Shown here: positions 15,834 to 24,377 of the stretch, piece by piece
Numbering within the stretch: position 1 is the first letter of the stretch
Layout of the letters: each line of letters starts with the position of its first letter
Notes under the pieces: model-generated
What the model saw: the letters and a program-made list of their open reading frames with translations, nothing else
Told to the model about the DNA's origin: nothing
Database searches by the model: none
Made by a program: the position numbers and the translations under genes
Assembly (NCBI GenBank): GCA_964383855.1
Contig: CAYLIP010000017.1
Location: forward strand, 1-44,746
Source: CAZHAC01 sp964383855
Lineage (GTDB): Bacteria > Chloroflexota > Dormibacteria > Dormibacterales > Dormibacteraceae
DNA length: 44,746 nucleotides
Direction: 5' to 3'

Positions 15834-16736
15834 TTGGCTCGTTTTCGTTCGGTTCTGGTCGTCGCGGTGGCGGGGGGGAGTCTGGCGCTGGGATCGGTCC
15901 CGGCTTCGGCACAGTCGAACGGTGTGGCGGAGGCGCAGGCGAAGCTCGCCCAGGCCCAGGCCAAGCTGACCGCGCTCAACGATCAGGCGGAGCGGGCACA
16001 GGGCCAGCTGGACCAGGCCAACCGCCAGCTAGAGAAGGACCAGGCGGCGGAGACCGCCGTCGACAAGCAGCTTCAGGACATCGCGCGCTACCAGTACACG
16101 CAGCCGGCGCTGCCCATGCTCGTGCTGCGCGCCGGCAGCATCAGCGAGGCCATGGCCGACATCAACCAATGGCGGCTGGTGGGCGGCCGGCAGCAGGCCC
16201 TGCTCGGTGAGCAGAAGAAGCTGCGGGCCAAGGACCAGAAGGCGCGTGACGACGTCACCGCCAGCCTGAACGCGATCAAGGACGCGCAGGCCCAGGCCAA
16301 GCAGATCGCGGACCAGGCGCAGGCCAACTTGAACAGCGCCCAGGCCGAGGAATACCAGCAGCTGGCGGCCATGGCGGCCGCCACCGCAACCCCGCCGGCG
16401 CCCGTCAGCGGAAGCTCCGGGCCCAACCACTTCTCCTACGGCTACTGCACGTGGTACGTGGCCAACCGCCGCTACATCCCCTGGTTCGGGAACGCGATCG
16501 AGTGGTGGCCGAATGCCCGAGCCTACGGCTACGCCGAGGGCCAGGCGCCCGCGGTGGGCGCCGTCATGGTCACGCGGGAGAGCGGGTCCGGCCACGTCGC
16601 CTACGTCGAATCGGTCAATCCGGACGGCTCCTGGACGGTCAGTGAGATGAACTACGTGGCCTGGGGTGTCGTTTCCCGCCGCACCATCCACTACGGCCAG
16701 GTGCCGCTGGTCGGGTTCATCTACGGCAAGGCCTGA
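15834..16736 (+). CDS. Secreted coiled-coil CHAP-domain peptidoglycan hydrolase (PcsB-like)
   Basis: A 300-residue exported protein: signal peptide 1-26 (cut after ASA), a coiled coil at about 28-180 broken by a middle region at 88-115, a short linker, and a CHAP domain at about 198-300. Catalytic residues are visible: C205 in YGYCTWYV, H254 in GHVAYVES and E271/N273 in SEMNY. CHAP enzymes are amidases or endopeptidases of peptidoglycan, and coiled-coil CHAP proteins of the PcsB type are activated by FtsEX. It is the third coiled-coil hydrolase within 9.5 kb and transcribed divergently from the SDR unit. The start appears to be a TTG at 15834 with GGGGGT ten bases upstream; no ATG fits the signal peptide better. 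Confidence 0.88.
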   Translation: MARFRSVLVVAVAGGSLALGSVPASAQSNGVAEAQAKLAQAQAKLTALNDQAERAQGQLDQANRQLEKDQAAETAVDKQLQDIARYQYTQPALPMLVLRAGSISEAMADINQWRLVGGRQQALLGEQKKLRAKDQKARDDVTASLNAIKDAQAQAKQIADQAQANLNSAQAEEYQQLAAMAAATATPPAPVSGSSGPNHFSYGYCTWYVANRRYIPWFGNAIEWWPNARAYGYAEGQAPAVGAVMVTRESGSGHVAYVESVNPDGSWTVSEMNYVAWGVVSRRTIHYGQVPLVGFIYGKA

Positions 16737-16741
16737 GCTGA

Positions 16742-16801
16742 GCGGCGCCGCCGGCCAGGCGCCCGGCCCCGAGCCTCGAGGCTAGGCGCCGGCGGCGCCG
16801 C
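16742..16801. terminator. Long inverted repeat between convergent genes
   Basis: A 14-base arm at 16742-16755 (GCGGCGCCGCCGGC) pairs perfectly with 16788-16801. The smaller palindrome AGCCTCGAGGCT lies inside at 16772-16783. It separates the CHAP gene from the convergent MFS gene and its right arm encodes the last residues of the MFS protein. It fits a bidirectional terminator, although no T-run follows. Confidence 0.5.
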
Positions 16802-18050
16802 CCTGGGGCTCGCGGGCTGCCGTCCAGAGCAGGCAGGCCAGCGCCACCGCCACCCCGGCGGCGGCCTCGAGGCCGAGCTGGACGTCGGATACGGCCGCCA
16901 GCATGCCCGTGAGCATGGGACCGGCTCCCGCCCCCAGGGCGAGCGCCGACGCCGAGATCCCGTACACGGTTCCCTGGGCTGGCTTGGGAGCCTCGAGGCC
17001 GATCATCGAGTAGAGGGCGGGGTTGAGCGCACCGAAGAAGAGGCCGCCGGTGCCCACCGCCGCGATCAGCAGCCAGGTCGACCCGGCCAGGGCCGCGCCC
17101 ACGACCGTGATGCTGGCCAGCACCGCCGCTCCGCCGGCCATCCTCCGGTAGCCGAACCGCCTGACCACCGGCTCGTAGGCCAGGGAGGCGACGGTCGTCG
17201 CCAGGCCGGCAATGCCGAAGGCGAGGCCGGCGATGGTGCCCGCATGTCCGGGATCCACGCGCATCACCCTGAGCACGACGAGGGCGCCGGTCGCCGAGGC
17301 GGAGAACTGCATGAGTGTCTGGCCGGCGACCAGGACGCCGATCGCGACCAGCGTCTTGCGGTCGAGCCCGGCCAGCGCGCCGGCGTGGGGGAGCGCCTCG
17401 GCGCCCAGGCGCGGGCGGTGGGGCGACTCGCGAACGACCAGGAGGGCGGGCAGCAGCGCCGCGCAGAGCAGGACACTGGAGGCGGCGAACATCACCCGGA
17501 TGTCCACGTATTCGGCCACCACGCCGCCGACCATGGGGGAGATGGCGCCGCCCAAAGCGACCGCGCTGGTCAGGACCGAGAGCGCGTGCACAACGTTCTT
17601 GCGGGGGGTCTCGGCGGCGACCAGGGCGGTCGCGGCGGCGACCGTGCCCGAGGAGGCGCCCTGGACGATGTAGAGCGCGAAGAGCTGGGCGGGCGTCTTC
17701 GCGAAGGCCATGAGCCCGACCGAGACGGCACCGCCCGCGATCGCCCGCAGCAGCATCACCTTGCGGCCGCGGCGATCGGCGATCACGCCCCAGATCGGCG
17801 AGGTGACCGCCATCGCGATGCCGACCGCGCCGCCGCAGAGTCCGGTCCAGAGGGCGAGCTCCTGGGGGTTGGTCATGCCCATGTCGCGGCGCATGTAGAG
17901 CGACACGAACGGGGTTGCGAAGTTGAACCCGAAGAGGGCGGCGAACTCGACGAACCAGAGAACGCCCAGGTTGCGCCGCCAGCGCGCGCTCCCGGTGACC
18001 TGGGTGACCGCCGCCTGTCTGACCTGTAGGGATGCGGCAGGGGCGGCCAT
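16782..18050 (-). CDS. MFS transporter (drug efflux type)
   Basis: A 422-residue protein with twelve predicted membrane helices. The MFS motif GVIADRRGRKVMLLR lies after helix 2, with a shorter copy (VVRRFGYRRMAGG) in the second half. The layout resembles MdtG-like multidrug exporters. A cytoplasmic loop of about 30 residues separates the two halves. The ATG at 18050 is chosen; the gene lies 86 bases downstream of the histidine phosphatase. That gap contains CCGGTT-N9-AACCGG (18106-18126), a possible weak terminator. The substrate is not known. Confidence 0.85.
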   Translation of the reverse strand: MAAPAASLQVRQAAVTQVTGSARWRRNLGVLWFVEFAALFGFNFATPFVSLYMRRDMGMTNPQELALWTGLCGGAVGIAMAVTSPIWGVIADRRGRKVMLLRAIAGGAVSVGLMAFAKTPAQLFALYIVQGASSGTVAAATALVAAETPRKNVVHALSVLTSAVALGGAISPMVGGVVAEYVDIRVMFAASSVLLCAALLPALLVVRESPHRPRLGAEALPHAGALAGLDRKTLVAIGVLVAGQTLMQFSASATGALVVLRVMRVDPGHAGTIAGLAFGIAGLATTVASLAYEPVVRRFGYRRMAGGAAVLASITVVGAALAGSTWLLIAAVGTGGLFFGALNPALYSMIGLEAPKPAQGTVYGISASALALGAGAGPMLTGMLAAVSDVQLGLEAAAGVAVALACLLWTAAREPQGGAAGA

Positions 18051-18136
18051 GCGGAAGATCCAAACGTGGCCGCGAAGCGAAGCTTGCTCCCGGCGCCGGC
18101 CTTGTCCGGTTACGGACGAAAACCGGGTCCGGAGGT

Positions 18137-18793
18137 CTAGTCCGTGTTCATCTCCAGGAGGTGCGTGGCGTCCGCCAGCGAGCGCACGACGACCCGGTCG
18201 TCCTTGACCGCGAGCACCGTCACCGACGTGTACATGGGCATCACCGGGAGCTTCCCCCAGCCGAGTCCGAGCACGTTGGAGACGTAGATGCCGATGGCGG
18301 CGTTGTGCGTGACGACCACCGCCCGGCCGCCCTCCGGGGTGCCGCCCGCGATGTCACGGAGGGCGGCCCCGATGCGCTCGAAGACCTCCTGCTCCGACTC
18401 CGGGAACGGATACTCCCCGGGCGGATTGAGCCGGGCCTGGCCGCCCTCGTCCCAATGGGTGCGGACCTCGCGGAGCCGGGCGTCGGTCTGCACCGCCAGA
18501 CCGTGCGTGGCGGCCACCGACTCCGCGGTCTCGACCGCCCGCCGGAGGTCGGAGGCCCAGACGGCGTCGATCGGAACGTAGGCCAGGCGCTGGCCGAGCC
18601 GCGCCGCCTGCTCCCGGCCGAGCGGCGTGAGCGGCGGGTCGACCACGCCCGGGCCGAGGTTCTCCATGCCCGTGTAAGCGTCGGCGTGCCTCACCAGCCA
18701 CAGCTCACGCACCCCCTCCACGCCCACCAGGTGCCGCTCGTGCAGCTGTTCCAGCATCCGCAGGAAGGCGCCGCTGCGGTCCCGGGAGGTCAC
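18137..18793 (-). CDS. Histidine phosphatase family protein
   Basis: A 218-residue phosphoglycerate-mutase-like protein. The nucleophile motif is LVRHADAY (RHG variant with alanine), the second histidine is in VVVTHNAAIG, and ASDLRRAVETAE supplies the second arginine. Such enzymes remove phosphate from sugars, nucleotides or proteins; the substrate is unresolved. The GTG at 18793 overlaps the stop of the P1 peptidase gene (GTGA), so it is the second gene of that pair. About 38 residues precede the catalytic domain, longer than usual, and carry no signal peptide. Confidence 0.85.
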   Translation of the reverse strand: MTSRDRSGAFLRMLEQLHERHLVGVEGVRELWLVRHADAYTGMENLGPGVVDPPLTPLGREQAARLGQRLAYVPIDAVWASDLRRAVETAESVAATHGLAVQTDARLREVRTHWDEGGQARLNPPGEYPFPESEQEVFERIGAALRDIAGGTPEGGRAVVVTHNAAIGIYVSNVLGLGWGKLPVMPMYTSVTVLAVKDDRVVVRSLADATHLLEMNTD

Positions 18794-19680
18794 ACCACGA
18801 CCGCGCGCTCGATCGCCAGCCGCAGCGATTCGACGGCGGCCACGGAAAGAGAAAGCAGGTCGCACTCCAGGGTGCCGGTCGAGAGGGCGAAGACCGTGTC
18901 GCCGTCAAACGGCGTGTGGACGGGTCGGATCGACATCGCCAGGGCGTCGTGAGCCACCGCCGCCAGCCGGCAGCAGGCGGCCTTGTCGAGCGCGGCGTCG
19001 GTGGCGACCACGGCCAGGGTCGTGCTGCCGCCCGCCACCACCCGCTCACCCGGCCCCTCCTCGAGGACCCGGTTCCAGGAGTCGACAGAGGCGCCACCGA
19101 GGACGCGTCCGGAGCGGTCGACCACGTCGCCGACCGCGTTGACGACAGCCAGGGCGCCCACCAGCACCCCGCCCGGGAGGCGCAGCGATGCGGTACCCAG
19201 CCCGCCCGGCACCGGTTGCCCGAAGAGCTTGCCGATGGTGGCGCCGGTGCCGGCGCCGTGGCGGCCCGAGCCGCAGGGCGCTCCGCGAGCGGCGTCGGCG
19301 CAGGCCGCGTACCCCTCCTCCTCGCCGGGGAAGGCGGTCGCCGATCCCACGCCGAGGTCGAAGAGCACGGCGCCGGGGACGATCGGCACCACGGCCGGCC
19401 CGACCGCCACCCCGATCCCCCGCTCGGCCAGGTAGCGCATCACCCCGCCGGCGGCGGCCAGGCCGAAGGCCGAGCCTCCGGTGAGCAGGAGGCCGTGTAT
19501 GCGGTCGACGGTGCAGCCCGGCCGCAGGAGGTCGGTCTCCCGGGTTCCCGGCGCTGCGCCGCGCACGTCGACACCGGCGACGGCCCCACCGGGTTCCGGG
19601 AGGACGACCGTGCAGCCGGTCATCGCCTCCTGATCCGACCAGTGACCGACGCGGATGCCGGGCACGTCGGTGATCGCCAC
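18790..19680 (-). CDS. P1-family (S58) self-processing peptidase
   Basis: A 296-residue N-terminal-nucleophile hydrolase of the DmpA/NylC family, which cut themselves into two chains and then act on D- or beta-amino-acid peptides or cyclic amides. Landmarks are the N-terminal TDVPGIRVGHW, LLTGGSAFGLAAAGGV, and the cleavage region GGSTTLAVVATDAAL at 217-231. The family usually has Asn-Thr-Thr here; in this protein Asn is replaced by Ser219, with Thr220 the likely nucleophile. GTG at 19680 is preceded by TAAGTT seven bases upstream, a leaderless-type start. It is divergent from the M20 peptidase with only 20 bases between start codons. Confidence 0.87.
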   Translation of the reverse strand: MAITDVPGIRVGHWSDQEAMTGCTVVLPEPGGAVAGVDVRGAAPGTRETDLLRPGCTVDRIHGLLLTGGSAFGLAAAGGVMRYLAERGIGVAVGPAVVPIVPGAVLFDLGVGSATAFPGEEEGYAACADAARGAPCGSGRHGAGTGATIGKLFGQPVPGGLGTASLRLPGGVLVGALAVVNAVGDVVDRSGRVLGGASVDSWNRVLEEGPGERVVAGGSTTLAVVATDAALDKAACCRLAAVAHDALAMSIRPVHTPFDGDTVFALSTGTLECDLLSLSVAAVESLRLAIERAVVV

Positions 19681-19687
19681 GGAGCGA

Positions 19688-19693
19688 AACTTA
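19688..19693 (-). promoter_or_regulatory. -10 box of the P1 peptidase gene
   Basis: TAAGTT on the minus strand lies seven bases before the GTG at 19680, inside the 20-base gap between divergent start codons. Confidence 0.45.
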
Positions 19694-19700
19694 CTCCCCG

Positions 19701-20891
19701 ATGACTGATCAGATCGACCGCGACCAGCTGGTGGAGTTCCTGCAGCGCCTGGTCCGGATTCCCTCTCAGTTCCTGCCTGATGCCGGCCGCAGCGAAGCCG
19801 GCGCGGCGGCCGAGGTCGAGGCGCTGATGCGGAGCTGGGGCTGGAAGCCCGATGTCTGGGAGGTCGCTCCCGGCCGCCCCAATGTGGTCGCCGTGCTCGA
19901 GGGCGGCGCGCCGGGCCCGGCGCTCCTCTTCGAGGGCCACACCGATGTGGTCAGCGAGGGCGACCCTTCGAAGTGGACGCACGACCCCTTCGGAGGCGAG
20001 ATCGTCGAGGGCAGGCTTTACGGACGCGGCTCGGCGGACATGAAGGCGGGGGTTGCCGCCATGCTCTTCGCCGCGCGGGCGCTCGAGCAGTCCGGGCCCT
20101 TTCCGGGCCGCGTGATCGTGGCCTGCCTGGTCGACGAGGAGGGCATGATGATCGGCGTCAAGGATCTGGTCGCCAGCGGACGCGCCCGGGGCGTGGACGG
20201 CGCCATCGTGTGCGAGCCCGAGGCCGGTGAGGTCTGCATCGCCCAGAAGGGGGCGATCCGGGTCCGCGTCACCGCCTGGGGACGGATGGCTCACGGCGCC
20301 ATGCCCGAGCACGGCCGCAACCCGATTCCGCCCCTGATGGCGTTTCTCGACCGGGCCGCCGGGCTGCAGGCGGAGATGCAGCGCGACAACGGGGAGCACC
20401 CGGAGCTGGGCTGGGACTACATCACGCCCACGGTGGTGGTCGCCAACCGGCCCGAGCAGCTGAACGTGATCCCCGACCGCGCCTTCGCCTGGCTCGACAT
20501 CCGGACCACGCCGCGCCAGGACCATCCCCAGCTGCTGGCGCGCCTTGGCGGCCTGCTCGGCGAGGGCATGGAGCTCGAGGTGATCGACGACCGGCCGCCG
20601 ACCGAGACCCCCGCCGAGCATGCCGTCGTCCGCGCCGTGGTCGAGGCGCATGAGAAGGTGCACGGCGTGCGCCCCGCCTTCGGGGGCGTTCCCGGCTCGA
20701 CCGACGGGACCGTCCTCTGGCGCGACGCCGGCATCCCGATCGTGACCTACGGCCCGGGAGGCAAGTGGATCGCGCACCAGGTCGACGAGTACGTCGAGGT
20801 CGCCGACGTGGTGGCGGCGGCCGAGGTCTACCTGGAAGCCGCCCGCCGGTTCTTGAGGGTCGGGATCGAATCGAGCAGCAGCCGCGTGTAG
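19701..20891 (+). CDS. M20 family metallopeptidase (acetylornithine deacetylase/DapE-like)
   Basis: A 396-residue zinc amidohydrolase or peptidase. Metal ligands are H80 in GHTDVV and D113 in GRGSADMKAG, with the catalytic base E146 or E147 in DEEG. A dimerisation domain covers about 185-295, and the last histidine is in IAHQVDEYVEV. Family members release amino acids from N-acyl or dipeptide substrates. It points away from the P1 peptidase and its last 64 bases overlap the end of the convergent peptide importer ATPase gene. With these it suggests use of imported peptides, by context only. Confidence 0.9.
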   Translation: MTDQIDRDQLVEFLQRLVRIPSQFLPDAGRSEAGAAAEVEALMRSWGWKPDVWEVAPGRPNVVAVLEGGAPGPALLFEGHTDVVSEGDPSKWTHDPFGGEIVEGRLYGRGSADMKAGVAAMLFAARALEQSGPFPGRVIVACLVDEEGMMIGVKDLVASGRARGVDGAIVCEPEAGEVCIAQKGAIRVRVTAWGRMAHGAMPEHGRNPIPPLMAFLDRAAGLQAEMQRDNGEHPELGWDYITPTVVVANRPEQLNVIPDRAFAWLDIRTTPRQDHPQLLARLGGLLGEGMELEVIDDRPPTETPAEHAVVRAVVEAHEKVHGVRPAFGGVPGSTDGTVLWRDAGIPIVTYGPGGKWIAHQVDEYVEVADVVAAAEVYLEAARRFLRVGIESSSSRV

Positions 20892-21604
20892 GGGTGCTGG
20901 GGGGAGCGGAAGAGCTGGCTGGTCGGCCCCTCCTCGACGACCTCGCCCCGGCTCATCACGAGCACCCGGTCGCACATGTGGCGCACCACCGACAGGTCGT
21001 GGGACACCAGCACCAGCGTGAGGTCGAAGCCGACGCGCAGGTCCTCGAGCAGGTTCAGGATCTGCGCGCGAACGCTCACGTCCAGCGCCGACACCGGCTC
21101 GTCGCCGATCAGGACCTGCGGGCGCGGCGCCAGCGCCCGGGCGATGGCGATCCGCTGGCGCTGGCCGCCGGAGAACTCATGCGGGTACCGGTGCGCTGAG
21201 GCGGCGGGCAGGCCGACCGCGTCGAGCAGCTCTCTGACGCGCTCATCTCGATCACCCGGGAGGCGCATGACGCGGACCGGCTCCAGGATGATGTCGCGCA
21301 CGCGCATGCGAGGGTCGAGCGCGCTGCCCGGGTCCTGGAAGACGACCTGCACCTCGCGCGTCAAGCTCTGCCCGCGGTAACGCACAATTCCACCGTCCGG
21401 CTTCTCGAGGCCGAGCATCAGCTTCATGAGCGTGGTCTTGCCGGAACCCGACTCGCCGACCACGCCCAGCGTCTCGCCGCGCCGGAGCGTGAGCGAGACC
21501 TGCCGGACGGCCGCCAGCTCGCGCCGCGCTCCGAAGAGCCGCGTTCGCGGCAGCCGGTAGCGCCTGGAGACGCCGTCCACCTCGAAGAGGACCTGCTCCT
21601 TCAC
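20828..21604 (-). CDS. Peptide ABC importer ATPase, second subunit (DppF/OppF-like)
   Basis: A 258-residue ATPase with Walker A GESGSGKT, signature FSGGQRQRIAIARALA and Walker B VLIGDEPVSALD. It is shorter than usual DppF because it lacks the C-terminal cysteine-rich oligopeptide extension; it ends soon after HPYTRLLLDSIP. The GTG at 21604 overlaps the stop of the preceding ATPase (GTGA). It is the last gene of the importer operon and overlaps the end of the convergent M20 gene. Confidence 0.92.
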   Translation of the reverse strand: MKEQVLFEVDGVSRRYRLPRTRLFGARRELAAVRQVSLTLRRGETLGVVGESGSGKTTLMKLMLGLEKPDGGIVRYRGQSLTREVQVVFQDPGSALDPRMRVRDIILEPVRVMRLPGDRDERVRELLDAVGLPAASAHRYPHEFSGGQRQRIAIARALAPRPQVLIGDEPVSALDVSVRAQILNLLEDLRVGFDLTLVLVSHDLSVVRHMCDRVLVMSRGEVVEEGPTSQLFRSPQHPYTRLLLDSIPTLKNRRAASR

Positions 21605-22593
21605 TCCGGCTCCACGGGGTGCCAGCAGGCCACCGGGTGGTCGCCGGCGGCCTCCAGCAGGGGCATCTGCTCGCAGCGGGCGTCCGCCCTCGGGCACCGG
21701 TTGCGGAAGGGACAGCCGGGCGGGAACTCGCCGAGACCCGGCACCGAACCGGGAATCGCGGGCAGATGCCGGCCGGGCAGCTCGCGGTCGAGCGGCGGGA
21801 TGGCGTCCAGCAGGGCTCGCGTGTAGGGATGGCGCGGCCGGTCGAAGACCTGGTCCACGGTGCCGGTCTCGACCACCTTCCCCCCGTACATGACGATCAC
21901 GCGGTCGCAGGTGCTGGCGACGACCGGCAGGTCGTGCGTGATCAGGAGCAGCGTGGCGCCGTGCTCCTCGACCAGCTCGTCGAGCAGGCGCAGGATCTGG
22001 GCCTGGACTGTGACGTCCAGGGCGGTGGTCGGCTCGTCGGCGACCAGGATGTCGGGCGAGCAGGCCATCGCCATCGCGATCATGGCCCGCTGCCGCTGGC
22101 CGCCGCTCAGCTTGTGGGGGTAGGCCCGCATCTTCTCGGCCGGATCGGGCAGGTGCACGCGCTCGAGGATCCGCTCCGCGGTCGCCCGCGCCTGTTCGCG
22201 GTCCAGGCCGCGGTGGACGCGCAGCGGCTCGGCCACCTGCTCGCCCACGCGCATCACCGGGTTGAGCGCCGTCATCGGCTCCTGGAAGACCATCGCCAGC
22301 CGGTCGCCGCGCAGCTCGCAGAGCTCCTGTTCGCTCAGCCTCAGCAGGTCCTGCCCGCGGTAGACGACCCGGCCGCGCGCGCTCAGGCCTTCGGGCAGGA
22401 GCCGGAACAGCGCCAGGGCGGTCAGGGTCTTGCCCGATCCCGATTCGCCGATCAGGCCGGTCCGGGAGCCGGCATCCAGCGTGAAGGACACGCCCCGCAC
22501 GGCCTCCACCGTCCCCACGCTCACCCGCAGGTCTTCCACCCGGAGCGCCTCGCTCGCCGGATCGGAAGGCGGGGCTTTGCCCTTCGTGCTCAC
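21601..22593 (-). CDS. Peptide ABC importer ATPase, first subunit (DppD/OppD-like)
   Basis: A 330-residue ATPase with Walker A GESGSGKT, signature LSGGQRQRAMIAMAMA and Walker B ILVADEPTTALD. The C-terminal oligopeptide-transporter domain has the conserved cysteines CPFRNRCPRADARC that hold an iron-sulfur cluster in DppD. The start is taken as the GTG at 22593, five bases after the DppC stop; the frame upstream is open but low-complexity. It works as a heterodimer with the next ATPase. Confidence 0.92.
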   Translation of the reverse strand: MSTKGKAPPSDPASEALRVEDLRVSVGTVEAVRGVSFTLDAGSRTGLIGESGSGKTLTALALFRLLPEGLSARGRVVYRGQDLLRLSEQELCELRGDRLAMVFQEPMTALNPVMRVGEQVAEPLRVHRGLDREQARATAERILERVHLPDPAEKMRAYPHKLSGGQRQRAMIAMAMACSPDILVADEPTTALDVTVQAQILRLLDELVEEHGATLLLITHDLPVVASTCDRVIVMYGGKVVETGTVDQVFDRPRHPYTRALLDAIPPLDRELPGRHLPAIPGSVPGLGEFPPGCPFRNRCPRADARCEQMPLLEAAGDHPVACWHPVEPE

Positions 22594-22598
22594 CGTCC

Positions 22599-23429
22599 CT
22601 ACCCCTGCCCGGGCAGCCGCTCGACCAGCTTGGGGTCGAGGAGGTCGCGCAGGCCGTCGCCCAGCAGGTTGAAACCGAGCACGCTGAGCGCGATCGCGAG
22701 CCCCGGCCACAGGGCGAGCAGCGGAGCCTGGTAGAGGTAGGTCTGGCTGTCGCTGAGCATCCGGCCCCAGGACGCCGTGGGTGGAGGGGTGCCCAGCCCA
22801 AGGTAGCTGAGGGCGGCCTCGGCCAGGATCGCGACCGCAAAAGCGATCGTCGCCTGCACGATGAGGACGCTGCTCACGTTGGGGAGCAGGTGCCTCGCAA
22901 AGATCCAGGCCCGCCCACTTCCGAAGGTCCGGGCGGCGGTCACGTAATCCATCTCCATGACCTGGAGCCCCGCCCCCCGGATGACGCGGGCGAAGATAGG
23001 CACGAAGGCGATCCCGATCGCCGCCATCGCGGTCACCGTGCTCGGCCGGAAGACGGCCGAGAAGAGCATCGCGAGCAGGATCGCGGGGAAGGCGAGCAGG
23101 ACATCGGAGCCCCGCATGGTCACCTCCTCGACGGGTCCCCGGTAGAGCGCGGCCAGCGCGCCCACCGGCACGCCGGCGGCGATGGCGATCACGACGGTGA
23201 CGATTCCCACGAGCAGCGTGTTGCGGGCGCCCGCCATCAGCCGCGACAGCTCGTCCCGGCCGAACTGGTCGGTGCCCAGCAGGTGCAGCGGGGTCGGCCC
23301 CTGGAAGCGCTCCGGCACGACCACGTGGTAGGGGTCGTCGGGCGTCCAGGCCAGGCTCAGCAGCGCGGTCACCACCACCAGGGCGACCAGCGCCCCGCCC
23401 GCGACCAGGGAAGGAGGCGGCCGCCTCAC
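22599..23429 (-). CDS. Peptide ABC importer permease (DppC/OppC-like)
   Basis: A 276-residue permease of the binding-protein-dependent type with about six helices. It has the OppC N-terminal region (HLLGTDQFGRDELSRLMAGA) and the EAA loop DYVTAARTFGSGRAWIFARH, which contacts the ATPases. The GTG at 23429 overlaps the DppB stop (GTGA). It pairs with DppB to form the channel. Confidence 0.92.
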   Translation of the reverse strand: MRRPPPSLVAGGALVALVVVTALLSLAWTPDDPYHVVVPERFQGPTPLHLLGTDQFGRDELSRLMAGARNTLLVGIVTVVIAIAAGVPVGALAALYRGPVEEVTMRGSDVLLAFPAILLAMLFSAVFRPSTVTAMAAIGIAFVPIFARVIRGAGLQVMEMDYVTAARTFGSGRAWIFARHLLPNVSSVLIVQATIAFAVAILAEAALSYLGLGTPPPTASWGRMLSDSQTYLYQAPLLALWPGLAIALSVLGFNLLGDGLRDLLDPKLVERLPGQG

Positions 23430-24373
23430 GCCCGGCTCCGGATACGGGGGTCGAGCAGGCGGTAGGTCACGTCGACCAGGAAGTTGACGCTCAGCACCAA
23501 GGCCGTCAGCAGCATGACCAGGTCCTCGACCACCACCAGGTCGCGGTTGCCCACCGATTGGAAGAGCAGCCGGCCCAGGCCGGGCAGGACGAAGACGTTC
23601 TCGATCACGATCGCACCCACCAGGAGCGAGGTGATCTGGATCCCGAGCACGGTCACGACCGGGATGGCGGCGTTCCGGAACCCGTGGCGGCGCAGCGCCT
23701 GCCAGCGCGTCAGGCCCTTGGCCCGGGCCGTGCGGATGAAGTCCTCGCGCTGCACCTCGACGATCGCCGAGCGCACGAAGCGGGTCAGCACAGCGCCCTG
23801 GACCAGTCCGAGCGCCAGCGCCGGCAGGATCAGCCCGCGCAGCGCGGCGAGGGGGTCCTCCGACCAGTCGATGAAGCCGCCGGCGGGAAGCAGGCGCAGC
23901 CGGACCGCGAAGACGGTCGCCAGCAGCAGGCCCGCCCAGAAGGCGGGGATGGCGATCCCGACCAGGCTCAGCGCCGAGATCAGTGAGCCGCTGAAGTGGC
24001 GGTACCGCACCCCCGCGAGCACGCCGAAGGGAACCGCGACGGCGAGCGCGATCAGCGCCGAGAAGAGAGCCAGCGGACCGCTGACCGAGAGCTTCTGGAC
24101 GATCAGCGCGCCGACCTGAGTGTGCGAGAGCAGCGAGGTGCCGAAGTCGCCGTGCACCATGCCGCCCGCCCACCAGAGGTAGCGGAGCCAGAGCGGCTGG
24201 TCGAGGCCGAGCTGGTGGCGGAGAGCGGCCACATTCTCGGGGGTGGCGTTGACGCCGAGCATGACCGTGGCCACGTCGCCGGGCAGCAGGTTGACGACTA
24301 CGAAGACCAGGATCGAGGCGGCGACGAGGCTGACCAGGAGTCCGGCCAGTCTCGTCGTGATCGCTACTGCCAA
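23426..24373 (-). CDS. Peptide ABC importer permease (DppB/OppB-like)
   Basis: A 315-residue permease with six helices. It has the DppB N-terminal region ending in LGLDQPLWLRYLWW, GDFGTSL, and the EAA loop DFIRTARAKGLTRWQALRRH. The start is a TTG at 24373, four bases after the stop of the binding protein gene; no ATG or GTG fits better. The close spacing indicates co-translation. Confidence 0.92.
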   Translation of the reverse strand: MAVAITTRLAGLLVSLVAASILVFVVVNLLPGDVATVMLGVNATPENVAALRHQLGLDQPLWLRYLWWAGGMVHGDFGTSLLSHTQVGALIVQKLSVSGPLALFSALIALAVAVPFGVLAGVRYRHFSGSLISALSLVGIAIPAFWAGLLLATVFAVRLRLLPAGGFIDWSEDPLAALRGLILPALALGLVQGAVLTRFVRSAIVEVQREDFIRTARAKGLTRWQALRRHGFRNAAIPVVTVLGIQITSLLVGAIVIENVFVLPGLGRLLFQSVGNRDLVVVEDLVMLLTALVLSVNFLVDVTYRLLDPRIRSRA

Positions 24374-24377
24374 CGGA

